Assembly: GCF_001613205.1 (NCBI RefSeq)
Contig: NZ_BDBX01000039.1
Location: 1-64,000, forward strand
Length of the DNA: 64,000 nucleotides
Reading direction: 5' to 3'
Source of the DNA: Nocardia sienata NBRC 100364
GTDB taxonomy: Bacteria; Actinomycetota; Actinomycetes; Mycobacteriales; Mycobacteriaceae
Every line of letters starts with the position of its first letter. Positions within the stretch are counted from its first letter, which is position 1. Below the pieces are notes generated by a model, which worked only from the letters and a program-made list of their open reading frames with translations, was not told where the DNA came from and made no database searches. This document shows positions 1 to 8,123 of this stretch, in pieces. A program made the translations under genes and the position numbers.

Positions 1-47
1 ATTTCAGCGACTGGACTCAACCAGGGCTTCAATGGGGCAGGTTTTCT

Positions 48-76
48 AGCTTAACCGTCCAGTGGCTCAGAGTCAA
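48..76 (-). promoter_or_regulatory. Predicted strong promoter, downstream of the tandem pair
   Basis: On the minus strand -35 TTGACT (71-76) and -10 TAAGCT (48-53) have a 17-bp spacer. It follows the first promoter by about 155 bp in the same direction. The rest of positions 1-326 holds no convincing gene. Together the two sites suggest a multi-promoter stable-RNA operon, probably 16S-23S-5S, starting just outside the window edge. Confidence 0.6.
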
Positions 77-202
77 ACTCCGCTCTTCGGCCGGTCCGCC
101 AGGCGCTCCTCGTACTACCTCGTTGTCCCTGGTCCCTCCGGCTCGGCGTTTCCGCCTCGCTCCGGGCCCCTGGTCGGTGTCCGTGTCGCTCTGACGTTGA
201 AT

Positions 203-231
203 AAGTTACGCGGCGGGGAACGCTACGTCAA
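203..231 (-). promoter_or_regulatory. Predicted strong promoter, upstream of the tandem pair
   Basis: On the minus strand a -35 TTGACG (226-231) and a -10 TAACTT (203-208) are separated by exactly 17 bp. It lies about 95 bp downstream of the tyrS stop and points out of the window. Near-consensus hexamers in tandem with a second promoter are typical of actinobacterial rRNA operons, but no rRNA sequence is in view, so the target is inferred. Confidence 0.6.
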
Positions 232-326
232 ATCGCCACTTCGGCAGGGCGTTTGCGCAGTTCAGAGGCTTGCGAGAAGGCGATCGAGTGGGCCGGATCG
301 CCAAAGTGTGACCCAGCCCACCAAGA

Positions 327-1616
327 TCAATTTCCCGAGGCCCGCCGGACACCCGCGAAATTCCGCTTGCCGCGGCGTAGGACCAGCCACTGTCCGTGCA
401 GGTAATCGCCACTTTCGGGAGCCCAATCGAGGTCCTTCACGCGCTCGTTGTTGACCGACGCGCCCCCTTCGTTGACCGCTCGACGGGCCGCGCCACGGCT
501 TTCGCACAGGCCGGATGCCACCAGAAGATCGACGATCGTGTCGTTGCCGGGCGCGACTTCGGCGACCTTCCCGTCGACAGCGGCCTCGCGCAGCGCCGCG
601 GCCAGGGTCGGCTCGTCCAGATCCCGGAGCTCACCGCGGCCGAAGAGCGCCTGACTCGCCAGCTGCACCGAGCGGGTGTGCTCCGCTCCGTGCACCAGCG
701 TGGTCATCTCCGCCGCCAGCCGGCGCTGCGCCTCGCGGGCATGCGGCCGCTCTGCGGTGGCCTGCTCCAATTCGGCCAGTTCGGCGCGGTCCAGGAAGGT
801 GAACCAGCGCAGGTATCGCACGACATCGGCATCGGCGGTGTTCACGAAGTACTGGTACCAGGCGTAGGGGCTGGTCAGCTCCGGGTCCAGCCAGAGGCTC
901 CCACCGCCGGTGGACTTGCCGAACTTCTTGCCGTCGGCGGAGGTCACCAACGGCACCGTCAGCGCGTGGACGGCGGCACCATCCACCCGCCGGTTCAGTT
1001 CCACGCCGGCGATGATGTTGCCCCACTGATCCGAGCCGCCGACCTGCAGGACACAGTCGTGCGTACGGCGCAACTGCAGGTAATCGTTGGCCTGCAAAAG
1101 CATGTAGCTGAACTCGGTGTAGGAGATGCCCTCCCCGTCCAGGCGCCGTTTGACGGTGTCGCGGGCGAGCATCACGTTGACCGAGAAGTGCTTGCCGATA
1201 TCTCGCAGGAAATCGATCGCGCTCAGCGAGCCCGTCCAGTCCATGTTGTTCACGATCAGCGCGCCGGTCGGTGAATCGTCCAGGTCGACGAAGCGCTCGA
1301 GCTGCGAACGGATCCGATCCGCCCAGGCGGCGACGGTATCGGCGGAGTTCATCGTGCGCTCACCGACATCGCGCGGGTCACCGATCAGTCCGGTGGCGCC
1401 ACCGGCCAGCACGATCGGCCGGTGACCGGCCCGCTGGAACCGTTTCAGCGCCAGCAGCGGCACCAGATGGCCGGCGTGCAGACTGGCCGCGGTGGGATCG
1501 AAACCGGCATAGAGATTGCGTGGGCCCGAGCCCAGCGCCTCCCGGAGCGCGTCGAGGTCGGTGGACTGCGCGATCAGCCCGCGCCAGGTCAGTTCGTCGA
1601 TGATGTCGCTGCTCAC
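327..1616 (-). CDS. tyrS: Tyrosine-tRNA ligase
   Basis: Class I aminoacyl-tRNA synthetase that charges tRNA-Tyr in the cytoplasm. The nucleotide-binding signature appears as HAGHL near residue 45 and the KMSKS-like loop as KFGKS (preceded by ADGK) in the middle of the protein. The C-terminal S4-like RNA-binding domain contains SRGAARRAVNEGG. I chose the GTG at 1616 (protein begins VSSDIIDELTWRG), giving 429 residues, the usual TyrS length. A frame-open extension up to 1736 is Arg/Ala-rich and looks non-coding. Neighbours mpg and the ABC operon reproduce the M. tuberculosis Rv1685c-Rv1689 order. Downstream lie two strong promoters leading out of the window. Confidence 0.97.
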   Translation of the reverse strand: MSSDIIDELTWRGLIAQSTDLDALREALGSGPRNLYAGFDPTAASLHAGHLVPLLALKRFQRAGHRPIVLAGGATGLIGDPRDVGERTMNSADTVAAWADRIRSQLERFVDLDDSPTGALIVNNMDWTGSLSAIDFLRDIGKHFSVNVMLARDTVKRRLDGEGISYTEFSYMLLQANDYLQLRRTHDCVLQVGGSDQWGNIIAGVELNRRVDGAAVHALTVPLVTSADGKKFGKSTGGGSLWLDPELTSPYAWYQYFVNTADADVVRYLRWFTFLDRAELAELEQATAERPHAREAQRRLAAEMTTLVHGAEHTRSVQLASQALFGRGELRDLDEPTLAAALREAAVDGKVAEVAPGNDTIVDLLVASGLCESRGAARRAVNEGGASVNNERVKDLDWAPESGDYLHGQWLVLRRGKRNFAGVRRASGN

Positions 1617-1925
1617 GGCTCCATCTTCGCCTACGTCCGCAACCACATAACGCCCGGTGCGGCCATCGCCACCGCGGTGCGCCGACGTGGCGGAGAGCAG
1701 CCCGGCGAGCGGCGGGACCATTGCGCGAGACGGCACCGCGACAGCGCCCGCGCTCGGACGACCCCGGGAGTCCCGGTCGAGCCCGCAGGGTGTTCCGCCT
1801 GCCCGGCACGTGCGGGGAGCGAGGCCCGCGGCCGAGGCTACGAAGTGCGCCGGGACTTCGCGGCGGGACCGGTCGCCCCCTGGTGGTACCTGGCGCGCGA
1901 CCGGCCCGGGGCGGCGGACTGCCGA
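1617..1925. other. Intergenic region between tyrS and mpg
   Basis: About 310 bases without a supportable gene. Both flanking genes are on the minus strand, so this is the tyrS leader plus the sequence after the mpg stop. A possible -10 (TTATGT, minus strand) lies near 1645. I see no T-box or clear terminator. Confidence 0.4.
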
Positions 1926-2546
1926 TCAGGCGGATTCATCGATACGCGGGGCGCGAGGGCTACGGCGGTAGGTGGAGACGGCCGGGGAGTCGGGCAGCCA
2001 GACGCGCCAGGGGCGATCGGCTTCGCTGCTCACCCCGACGCGCGGTCCGGCGGAGATCCGCGCCGGGTCGATCGGACGGCCCAGTTCCAGCCGGATCGGG
2101 GATCGGGGATCGAAGACATCGGTGCCGTAGTCGGCCAGGCCGATGCCGAGCGCGCTCCCCAGGTTGCCGGGGCCCTTTGCCAGGTCCGCTTCGGTACGAG
2201 CGCCCGGCCGGCGGCCGCGCACCGTCTCGTGACCGGCGACGATCTCGGCGGCCCGCAGCAGCACGCCGCTGGCCACACCGTCCGGTCCACTGATGATGTT
2301 GACGCAGGTGTGCATGCCGTAGCTCAGGTAGCAGTAGAGGTGGCCGGGCGGACCGAACATCACCGCGTTGCGCGGCGTCCGGCCGCGGCCGGAATGGGCG
2401 GCCGGGTCGTGCCAGGGGCCGGCCGGATCACCGCCGTATGCCTCGACCTCGACGATGCGGGCGCCGACCGGGCCCGACCACAGAATCGAGCCGAGCAGAC
2501 GCTGGGCGGCGGTCAGCGGATCAACTGCCAGTTCCTCAGCACTCAC
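1926..2546 (-). CDS. 3-methyladenine DNA glycosylase (AAG/MPG family)
   Basis: Base-excision repair glycosylase that removes alkylated purines. The family fold is clear: the catalytic glutamate lies in VEVEAYGG, followed by DPAAHSGRGRTPRN and FGPPGHLYCYLSYGMH, then KGPGNL further on. A GTG start at 2546 (VSAEELAVDPLTAAQ) gives 206 residues, matching the roughly 200-residue mycobacterial Mpg. Longer in-frame starts would add an unconserved Pro/Cys-rich leader. It is divergent from the ABC exporter operon and upstream of tyrS, as in M. tuberculosis Rv1688-Rv1689. Confidence 0.93.
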   Translation of the reverse strand: MSAEELAVDPLTAAQRLLGSILWSGPVGARIVEVEAYGGDPAGPWHDPAAHSGRGRTPRNAVMFGPPGHLYCYLSYGMHTCVNIISGPDGVASGVLLRAAEIVAGHETVRGRRPGARTEADLAKGPGNLGSALGIGLADYGTDVFDPRSPIRLELGRPIDPARISAGPRVGVSSEADRPWRVWLPDSPAVSTYRRSPRAPRIDESA

Positions 2547-2677
2547 GGCGTGGATTGTCGCAGCCCGCGCCGACCAGGTACCGCAGGGGCATGACCGGAG
2601 GAGATCCCCGGCACAGGTAAGCGGGGTCGACAAATCGATCACGCCCGGGTCTTGCGGGCCGGGACCGGTCGGCGAAT

Positions 2678-2697
2678 AATTCATCGCATAATGAATT
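2678..2697. promoter_or_regulatory. Inverted repeat, candidate TetR operator of the ABC operon
   Basis: Perfect 7-bp arms AATTCAT and ATGAATT flank a 6-bp centre, 27 bp before the ATG at 2724. A third half-site ATGAAT is at 2707-2712. A -10-like CATAAT (2686-2691) sits inside the repeat, so bound repressor would block the promoter. The TetR encoded at the end of this operon is the obvious candidate ligand; that link is inference. Confidence 0.5.
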
Positions 2698-2723
2698 CAA
2701 CACCCGATGAATAGGGGCCGACC

Positions 2724-3455
2724 ATGCCCGATACCGGCGCGACCGCCGCGGTGGAGGTGCGCAACCTCACTGTTCGGCGCGGCAAACGCGAAGTGCTGCG
2801 CGATATTTCGTTGACCATTCCGCGCGGTTCGATCAGCGGGCTACTGGGCCCGTCGGGCTGCGGGAAGACCACGCTGATGCGCAGCATCGTGGGAACCCAG
2901 CTGGTGGCGGCCGGGGAGATCACCGCGCTCGGGCTACCCGCGGGCAGCGCGGCGCTGCGGCGACGGATCGGATATGTCACCCAGGCGCCGAGCATCTACG
3001 CCGATATCAGCGTGCGCGACAATGTCGCCTACTTCGCGGCGCTCTCCGGAGCCGGTCGAGACGCTGTCGACACCGCCCTCGGCGCGGTCGGGCTGCTCGA
3101 CCATCAGTCACAGCGCGGCGACGAACTGTCCGGCGGACAACAGACCCGGGCCTCGCTCGCCTGTGCGCTGGTGGCCGGGCCCGAGCTGCTCGTTCTCGAC
3201 GAACCCACGGTCGGCTTGGACCCGGTGCTGCGGGTGGAGCTGTGGAAACAGTTCCACGAACTGGCGGCGGGCGGGACAACCCTGCTGGTGTCGAGCCATG
3301 TGATGGACGAGGCCGAGCACTGCGACCGGTTGCTGCTCCTGCGCGAAGGCGATCTGCTGGCCCAACTGAGTCCCGACGAACTGCGGGAACACACCGGTGA
3401 ACAGAACCTGGAACAGGCGTTTCTCGCCCTCATCACGATGGGAGCTCCGGTATGA
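2724..3455 (+). CDS. ABC exporter ATP-binding subunit
   Basis: Nucleotide-binding subunit of an ABC-2 type (DrrA-like) exporter, 243 residues. Walker A is GPSGCGKTTL near residue 40, the signature is LSGGQQTR near 135, Walker B is LLVLDEPTVGLDP near 155, and the H-loop lies in SSHVMDEAEHC. It overlaps the permease gene by an ATGA (3452-3455), so subunits are probably translationally coupled. The gene order corresponds to mycobacterial Rv1687c-Rv1686c-Rv1685c. The substrate is unknown; drug or lipid export is the usual assignment. Confidence 0.95.
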   Translation: MPDTGATAAVEVRNLTVRRGKREVLRDISLTIPRGSISGLLGPSGCGKTTLMRSIVGTQLVAAGEITALGLPAGSAALRRRIGYVTQAPSIYADISVRDNVAYFAALSGAGRDAVDTALGAVGLLDHQSQRGDELSGGQQTRASLACALVAGPELLVLDEPTVGLDPVLRVELWKQFHELAAGGTTLLVSSHVMDEAEHCDRLLLLREGDLLAQLSPDELREHTGEQNLEQAFLALITMGAPV

Positions 3456-4291
3456 GCGGGCAGCGCGCGGCATCGACCGCGGTCCCGGACGCCGACCGGT
3501 CCGGGTCCGGTGGGCCCTACTCGAGTGGACCCCGCCCCGGGCGGGCGTATCTGGCCACGACAACCCGGATTCTGCGGCAGCTGCGCAACGATCACCGGAC
3601 GGTGGCGATGATCCTGGTGGTACCGGCCCTGCTGATGGCCCTGCTCTACTTCATCTACCGGGATGTTCCCACCCCGCCCACGCAGTCCGCGACCCCGTTC
3701 GACCGCATCGGGATCAGCATGCTCGGCATTCTGCCGTTCATCGTGATGTTCCTGATCACCGCGATCGCCATGCAGCGCGAACGCACCTCCGGAACGCTGG
3801 AACGACTGCTCACCACACCGCTGAGCAAACTCGACCTGCTCGGCGGATACGGCACAGCGTTCTCCCTCGCGGCCGCCGCGCAGGCGGCGGTGGCCTGCCT
3901 GGTGTCGTTCGGCCTGCTGGGTCTGGACGCCGCCGGGAATCCCGGATGGGTCGTGCTGATCGCGATGGTGGACGCGGTGCTGGGGGTCGCGCTGGGGCTG
4001 TTGTGCAGCGCGTTCGCCCGGACGGAATTCCAGGCGGTGCAGTTCATGCCGCTGGTGGCGGCGCCCCAGATCTTCCTGTGCGGCCTGCTGGTACCCCGCG
4101 CTCAGCTGCCGGACTGGCTGGAGGTGATCAGCAATGTCATGCCGCTCAGTTATGCGGTCGACGCGCTGCACGAAGTCTCGGTGCACACCGACCCGACCGG
4201 GTTGATGTGGCGGGACCTTGCGATCGTCGCGGCGTTCGCGGCGGTCGCCCTGTGCCTGGGTGCGGCCACGCTACGCCGCCGTACCGCATGA
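3452..4291 (+). CDS. ABC-2 type transporter permease
   Basis: Membrane subunit partnering the preceding ATPase, 279 residues. About six hydrophobic segments are visible, after a roughly 40-residue Pro/Ser-rich cytoplasmic N-terminus. The ABC-2 family signature region MQRERTSGTLERLLTTPLSKLDLLGGY is present (residues about 108-134). It ends in an ATGA overlap (4288-4291) with the TetR gene, making a tight three-gene operon. Substrate not predictable. Confidence 0.93.
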   Translation: MSGQRAASTAVPDADRSGSGGPYSSGPRPGRAYLATTTRILRQLRNDHRTVAMILVVPALLMALLYFIYRDVPTPPTQSATPFDRIGISMLGILPFIVMFLITAIAMQRERTSGTLERLLTTPLSKLDLLGGYGTAFSLAAAAQAAVACLVSFGLLGLDAAGNPGWVVLIAMVDAVLGVALGLLCSAFARTEFQAVQFMPLVAAPQIFLCGLLVPRAQLPDWLEVISNVMPLSYAVDALHEVSVHTDPTGLMWRDLAIVAAFAAVALCLGAATLRRRTA

Positions 4292-4932
4292 GCGCGGCGG
4301 AACCCGCCGACCCGCGTCCGACCCGGCCGGGCCGCCGTCCCGGCCGGTCCGGGACCCGGGACGCGATCCTCGCCGCCGCCCGGGAGCGGTTCGCGAAATC
4401 CGGATTCGACAAAACCTCCATCCGGGCGGTCGCGGCGGACGCCGAGGTGGATCCGGCGCTGGTACACCACTATTTCGGGACCAAGCAGCAACTGTTCGCC
4501 GCGGTGGTGGAACTCCCGGTGGACCCGGAGATCGTGCTGCGGCAGGTGGACGCGGTACCACTGGACCGGCTCGGCGAAACCATCGTCGCCGCGGTGGTGG
4601 GCCTGTGGGATTCCCCCGCGGGCGCCGGGGCGGTGGCGCTGGTCCGCAGTCTGGTGGCGAGTGGAGATACCTCGCTGGCTCGCGACTTTCTGCTGTCGGT
4701 GGTGCTGGAGCGGGTGCGGCAGCGCATCGCCACCGATACCGACGACGGCCGGCTCCGGGTGGCGTTGGCCGCCTCGCAGATGGCGGGACTGGTGATCTCC
4801 CGGAAGATCCTGGCGCTCCAGCCGGTGAGCGGACTGCCGCTGTCGCAGGTCGTCGCGGCCGTCGGGCCCACGGTGCAGCGCTATCTCACCGGTGATCTGG
4901 GTCAGGACTCGACCGCCACCGGTGAGCCCTGA
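4288..4932 (+). CDS. TetR family transcriptional regulator of the ABC operon
   Basis: 214-residue repressor with an N-terminal TetR helix-turn-helix (about residues 23-70: DAILAAARERFAKSGFDKTSIRAVA then VHHYFGTKQQLF) and an all-helical ligand-binding C-terminal half. It is the third gene of the operon, coupled to the permease by ATGA. It probably autoregulates through the inverted repeat at 2678-2697. Position and strand match M. tuberculosis Rv1685c. Ligand unknown. Confidence 0.93.
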   Translation: MSAAEPADPRPTRPGRRPGRSGTRDAILAAARERFAKSGFDKTSIRAVAADAEVDPALVHHYFGTKQQLFAAVVELPVDPEIVLRQVDAVPLDRLGETIVAAVVGLWDSPAGAGAVALVRSLVASGDTSLARDFLLSVVLERVRQRIATDTDDGRLRVALAASQMAGLVISRKILALQPVSGLPLSQVVAAVGPTVQRYLTGDLGQDSTATGEP

Positions 4933-4941
4933 CCCGGAGCA

Positions 4942-5172
4942 TCACTGCCCGTACTGGCGGGCGAAATCGGCGTGCTCGGCGTCGTCGACCGGCCGCGCCT
5001 CGTCGGCGAGCAGCACCGGGATACCGCTGTCGATCGGGTAGGCCAGGCGCAGTCGCGGGTTGTACAGCAGATCCGCGCCGTCGGCGGCGCGCACCAGATG
5101 CAGCTGACCTTTGTCCTGCGGGCACGCCAGCAGACTCAGCAGGGTGGGGTCCAGAATGGTTTCCTCCGACAT
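4942..5172 (-). CDS. Trm112 family protein (UPF0434)
   Basis: 76-residue protein starting MSEETILDPTLLSLLACP and ending ARQYGQ. The family pattern ACPxxKG, then YPI..GIPVLL, is clear. Trm112 proteins activate class I methyltransferases in eukaryotes and archaea; the bacterial role is less defined. Only one cysteine of the usual zinc-binding set is evident, so metal binding is doubtful. It is the positional equivalent of M. tuberculosis Rv1684, which directly precedes Rv1683; here four glycosylation genes separate the two. Confidence 0.9.
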   Translation of the reverse strand: MSEETILDPTLLSLLACPQDKGQLHLVRAADGADLLYNPRLRLAYPIDSGIPVLLADEARPVDDAEHADFARQYGQ

Positions 5173-5177
5173 GGGAT

Positions 5178-5648
5178 TCAACCTACCGGTCGCCGGAACG
5201 AGATAGAGCGGTGGCCGAAGTAGCTGCCGACCGCGACCGTGCCCATCACCCCGACCGTGGCAGGCGCCCGGGGAAAACCGAGCACTGTGACAGCGAGTTC
5301 GAGCAGCACGGCGTTGGCTACCAGGCCGCCGCTGTTGACGGCGACGAACGCGGCGAAATCCCGCAGGACCCGGCCGCGGACCCGGAACACGAGGTTGCGC
5401 TGTAGAGCGAAGGCGATCCCGACACCGGTGGCGTACGCGGCGCCCACCGCCACCGACGGTGGCACGGTGGTCCCGAGCACCCACAACCACCCGACGGTCA
5501 GGCCGATCCCCATCGCCGTGTTCCCGGCGCCGACGACCGCGAAGGCGAGTTCCCGCCGACGCACGAGCCGGAGCAGCGGGCCCGGGTCGGCGGGTTCCGC
5601 GAGCGGGCTGTCGCGGGAGGTGGCCGGGTGCCCGGCGGAATCGGTCAC
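5178..5648 (-). CDS. GtrA family membrane protein, putative lipid-linked sugar flippase
   Basis: 156-residue protein with four transmembrane segments and the GtrA pattern: LAFAVVGAGNTAMGIGLTV, then FALQRNLVFR, then FVAVNSGGLVANAVLL, ending in GSYFGHRSISFR. GtrA proteins are thought to flip polyprenyl-phosphate sugars across the membrane in three-component glycosylation systems. The GTG start at 5648 overlaps the stop of the large upstream membrane gene (GTGA), so the two are coupled. The GtrB-like synthase is divergent at 8124. Confidence 0.88.
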   Translation of the reverse strand: MTDSAGHPATSRDSPLAEPADPGPLLRLVRRRELAFAVVGAGNTAMGIGLTVGWLWVLGTTVPPSVAVGAAYATGVGIAFALQRNLVFRVRGRVLRDFAAFVAVNSGGLVANAVLLELAVTVLGFPRAPATVGVMGTVAVGSYFGHRSISFRRPVG

Positions 5649-7957
5649 GAGGGCGCGGCGACCGTATCCGGTTCGCCGGTGAACGGCTCGACGGGCGGCG
5701 TGGGCACCGGTCCGGCAGTCGGCGGACCCGCCGGTTCGGCAGACCGTGCAGCCGCCGGTTCGGCAGACCGTGCAGCCGCCGGTTCGGCGCGACGCCGGCG
5801 GCCGCGCCGGTGCTCGGTCGCCAGGACCGCCAGACCCAGCAGTCCGGCTGCCGCGAGCACGGCGCCGATCTTCCAGCCGGGCGGCCGCCAAGTGAGTTCC
5901 AGTTCGCCCCCGTGGGTGCCGGGCGGGATATCCACCGCGACGAAACTGTTCGCAACCACATCGATCGGGAGCTGCCGGCCGTCGAGGTGCGCGCGGTACC
6001 CCGGCCAGCCCAGCCGCGCGAAAACGACCCGGCCGCCGGCGGGCGAATCGACCCGGACCCGGCTGGTAGTAGCTGATTCGGCGGTGGCGCCGACGATGAC
6101 ACCGTCGGTATGGGCGACCCGGCCGGTGCGTCCCGAGACCGGGCCGGTTTCGCGTTCGAGGACCGCGATGTACCGCTCGTGCCCCGGATAGGCCACCCAT
6201 TTCCACCCCGCGGGCGCGGGCTGCTCGGGCGCCCCGGGGAACAGCGCACGGTGCAGGACCACGCGGTCGACGAGCATCAGATCCACCGGGGCCCGCCCGG
6301 TCTCGGGTTCCGGTGCGAACGCCCGCCGATAGGCGTCGGGGCAGACGCTCACGTCCCAGCGCATGCACAGCAGATGGCCGAAATAGAAGTGACCGTTGGG
6401 GGTGTAGCCGCCCACATAGTCGACTTCCAGGTTCTTCGCGTAGTTACCGAAGGCCAGCGAACCGTAGGCGCCGTCGAGGGTGCGTTCGCCGGGGGCGATC
6501 AGTGCCCGGTCGCCCAGTTGCAGGGTGGTACCAGGGAAGTCGGGGAAAGCCGCCTTCATCTCCGACCGTTTCGTGGGCAGATTCCAGCTCATGGGTGTGG
6601 GCTGGGCCGCGTGCACCTGGAGATAGGCGATCGGTGCCACCGCGGCCAGCGTGAGCAGGCAGGCCGCGGCCCGCCCACGGGTCCGGCCCAGCCACACCAC
6701 GACCGCCCCCAGCGCACCCACTCCCGCCGCGGCCACCAGGTGGCCGAGCACCTCCTCCGGCGCGGCCGCGGCGGAGCGTGCCAGCAGGAGGCCGATCAGT
6801 GCCGCGGCGGCGATACCGCGGCGGCGGGTTCCGGCCACCGAGCCGAACCGGCCGAGCAGGACGCACACGAGAACCAGCAGCGCCAGCGCGACCATCGGCA
6901 GTACGCGGGCCGGCCAGCGCAGCGGGCCCATGGTTCCGGGCCCGGCGGTCCACAGCAGGGTCACGACGGCGAACAGGGCGGGCCCGCTCAGCTCCCGCGC
7001 CGCACCCGCGGCGCGCTGCCAGTCGACGAAAGCCAGCGCCGGAATCAGGAACCAGGCGATATAGACCATGGGCAGCGGCTGCACATACCCCCACCAGGAG
7101 GTGAAGGCAGGCAATGTACTGGGCAGGCTGGCGTTCAGCGATTCCGACCACGGCACGGTCAGGAACTGGTCGTTGCGAATCTCCGACGCACCGCGCCAGG
7201 TGACATCCGCGGTGAGCAGACTCGGTAGATAGGTCGCCAGACCGGCCGCCGCGGCGCACCCGGCCACCAGGGCGAGCCGGACCACCGGCGCCCACTGCCG
7301 CCGGTACACGAATTCGCCGATGAGCACGGTGGCGAACAGCACGGCCGCTTCCACCGCGGGAAACACGTACTGCACCGAAATCGTCAGGTACAGGAAGACG
7401 AACACCGGGACGGGCCCCCCGCGACCGCGGGCGTAGCGCACACCCGACGCCCAGGCGTGCACCAGCCAGGCGGTGCCGGTGAACGCGGTCATCCAGCTGG
7501 CGGCGTCGAAGAACAGCAGGAATCCGCTACAGGGGAAGGCCACTCCGGCCACCGCCGACCAGGCCGGGCGGCCGCCGTAGGCCAGGCAGATCCGGTATAC
7601 GCCGAGTCCCAGCACGACCGCGAACAGCAGTTTGACCAGCGTCGCGTACAGCGCGAGATCGTCCACCGAAACCGCGAGCAGATCGATCAGCAGCTGTGGC
7701 GGATTGAGTAGACCGGTTTCCTCGATCGCGTAGTTGCCGGCCAGCCAGTTCTCCGGCACCAATACCGGAAATCTCCCCTCCCGCAGGGCCCGGCCGGTCA
7801 TCACCCACAGCGGCGCGTACTGGGACTCGGTGTCGTCGGTGTAGAAATGCCGGGAATTCGCCAGGAGGACAGCGAGATAGGCGGCGACCACCCCCGCCGC
7901 GCACACCAGACCCCATCGGAACACATCCCGCCGACTCTCGGCTCGACCATCCGCCAC
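5645..7957 (-). CDS. YfhO-like GT-C fold membrane glycosyltransferase
   Basis: 770-residue multi-pass protein with about 12 to 14 hydrophobic segments up to residue about 430, a large extracytoplasmic domain (about 440-690), and one last helix near 700-720. The first outer loop reads YTDDTESQYAPLW (residues 39-51), matching the aspartate-bearing first loop of GT-C enzymes and YfhO. YfhO proteins transfer sugars from polyprenyl phosphate to an outside polymer. The extreme C-terminus is low complexity: three copies of AEPAAARS-like sequence encoded by a 24-bp tandem repeat. It is coupled to GtrA by a GTGA overlap. The acceptor is unknown; arabinogalactan, lipoglycan or protein are all possible. 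Confidence 0.8.
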   Translation of the reverse strand: MADGRAESRRDVFRWGLVCAAGVVAAYLAVLLANSRHFYTDDTESQYAPLWVMTGRALREGRFPVLVPENWLAGNYAIEETGLLNPPQLLIDLLAVSVDDLALYATLVKLLFAVVLGLGVYRICLAYGGRPAWSAVAGVAFPCSGFLLFFDAASWMTAFTGTAWLVHAWASGVRYARGRGGPVPVFVFLYLTISVQYVFPAVEAAVLFATVLIGEFVYRRQWAPVVRLALVAGCAAAAGLATYLPSLLTADVTWRGASEIRNDQFLTVPWSESLNASLPSTLPAFTSWWGYVQPLPMVYIAWFLIPALAFVDWQRAAGAARELSGPALFAVVTLLWTAGPGTMGPLRWPARVLPMVALALLVLVCVLLGRFGSVAGTRRRGIAAAALIGLLLARSAAAAPEEVLGHLVAAAGVGALGAVVVWLGRTRGRAAACLLTLAAVAPIAYLQVHAAQPTPMSWNLPTKRSEMKAAFPDFPGTTLQLGDRALIAPGERTLDGAYGSLAFGNYAKNLEVDYVGGYTPNGHFYFGHLLCMRWDVSVCPDAYRRAFAPEPETGRAPVDLMLVDRVVLHRALFPGAPEQPAPAGWKWVAYPGHERYIAVLERETGPVSGRTGRVAHTDGVIVGATAESATTSRVRVDSPAGGRVVFARLGWPGYRAHLDGRQLPIDVVANSFVAVDIPPGTHGGELELTWRPPGWKIGAVLAAAGLLGLAVLATEHRRGRRRRAEPAAARSAEPAAARSAEPAGPPTAGPVPTPPVEPFTGEPDTVAAPS
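5731..5788. repeat. 24-bp tandem repeat within the YfhO-like gene
   Basis: Two exact 24-bp copies (5731-5754 and 5755-5778) plus 10 bp of a third. They encode the Ala/Glu/Pro/Arg-rich C-terminal tail. Copy number could vary by slippage without breaking the frame. Confidence 0.9.
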
Positions 7958-8123
7958 GGGTCCCAGACCCTACCGCCCACAGTGGGTTCCGCGGCCGGAA
8001 CGACGCGCTTGCGAATCCGGCCCCATCGTCGGCACCGCACCTGCTAGAGTTCGCATTTCTCGGGCTCACCAGCGTCATCGAGACCCGGCACGCGTTATCC
8101 ACCGTCGAAAGTCGATCTCGCCA

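Noticed and set aside
1617..1925. T-box leader for tyrS
   Set aside because: No T-box sequence or specifier-loop arrangement was recognised; tyrosine T-boxes are mainly a Firmicutes feature.
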